The position numbers were made by a program, and so were the translations under genes. The notes below the pieces were generated by a model that worked only from the letters and a program-made list of their open reading frames with translations, had not been told where the DNA came from and made no database searches. A stretch of DNA of 14,287 nucleotides from an uncultured Clostridia bacterium (GTDB lineage Bacteria; Bacillota; Clostridia; Christensenellales; Aristaeellaceae): contig CAKUCE010000047.1 in the NCBI GenBank assembly GCA_934643535.1, forward strand, positions 1-14,287, read 5' to 3'. This document shows, one piece after another, positions 14,213-14,287 of this stretch. Positions within the stretch are counted from its first letter, which is position 1. Each line of letters begins with the position of its first letter.

Positions 14213-14287
14213 ATGTACATGATCGGCAACGCCCATTTGGACCCCGTCTGGCTTTGGCAGTGGAGAGACGGTTATCACGAGGCCATG
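14213..14287 (+). CDS. N-terminus of a second GH38 alpha-mannosidase (edge-truncated)
   Basis: Only 25 codons are inside the window, reading MYMIGNAHLDPVWLWQWRDG and onward. The segment I-G-N-A-H8-L-D10-P-V-W-L-W is the metal-binding H-x-D opening of GH38 enzymes, of a type different from the H-W-D-R-E-W opening of the preceding gene. AAAAGGAG (14194-14201) stands 11 nt upstream of the ATG. It probably belongs to the same operon, 51 nt after the first GH38 gene. The two enzymes would differ in linkage preference or in chain position attacked. Nothing can be said about the rest of the protein. Confidence 0.85.
   Translation, partial: MYMIGNAHLDPVWLWQWRDGYHEAM

Overview
The window looks like chromosomal DNA from a moderately GC-rich, Gram-positive member of the Clostridia, probably a gut or rumen lineage. 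The evidence is the Bacillus-type LexA box, purine-rich AGGAGG ribosome-binding sites, the TTG start of L13, an AraC-type regulator with a membrane-spanning sensor, and an ABC sugar importer of the LplB/LplC (CUT1) type. I see no mobile elements, CRISPR arrays, tRNA or rRNA. The species cannot be named from the sequence alone.

Layout. (1) Positions 1-455 are a divergent control region. A leftward promoter (TTGACA, 17 nt, TATGAT) is overlaid downstream by a perfect SOS box and serves a gene that lies almost wholly outside the window. A rightward promoter (TTGACA, 17 nt, TACAAT) and a structured leader precede rplM. (2) 456-1303 is the conserved rplM-rpsI operon (L13, S9), closed by an intrinsic terminator. 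(3) 1304-1789 has no supportable gene but holds several inverted repeats and a promoter. (4) 1790-3896 is an AraC-family regulator overlapping manA (class I mannose-6-phosphate isomerase), ending in a bidirectional terminator. (5) 3977-9818, all leftward, encodes two permeases, a solute-binding protein and a membrane-anchored AraC-type sensor-regulator. No ATPase is present. (6) 10064 to the end, rightward, encodes an FAD-dependent oxidoreductase, a GH38 alpha-mannosidase and the first 25 codons of a second GH38 enzyme.

From about 1.8 kb onward the window reads as one alpha-mannoside utilisation locus. The binding protein and permeases would bring in a mannose-containing oligosaccharide or glycoside. 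The two GH38 enzymes, which lack secretion signals, would release mannose in the cytoplasm. After phosphorylation by a kinase not seen here, ManA would convert mannose 6-phosphate to fructose 6-phosphate. The sensor-regulator probably detects the sugar outside the cell and acts at the divergent promoter region 9819-10063, where the 9-mer AAAAAACGG occurs four times (two in each orientation). The FAD enzyme is the unexplained member: co-directional with the mannosidases, cytoplasmic and without an obvious role in simple mannoside hydrolysis, it is the best candidate for new chemistry.
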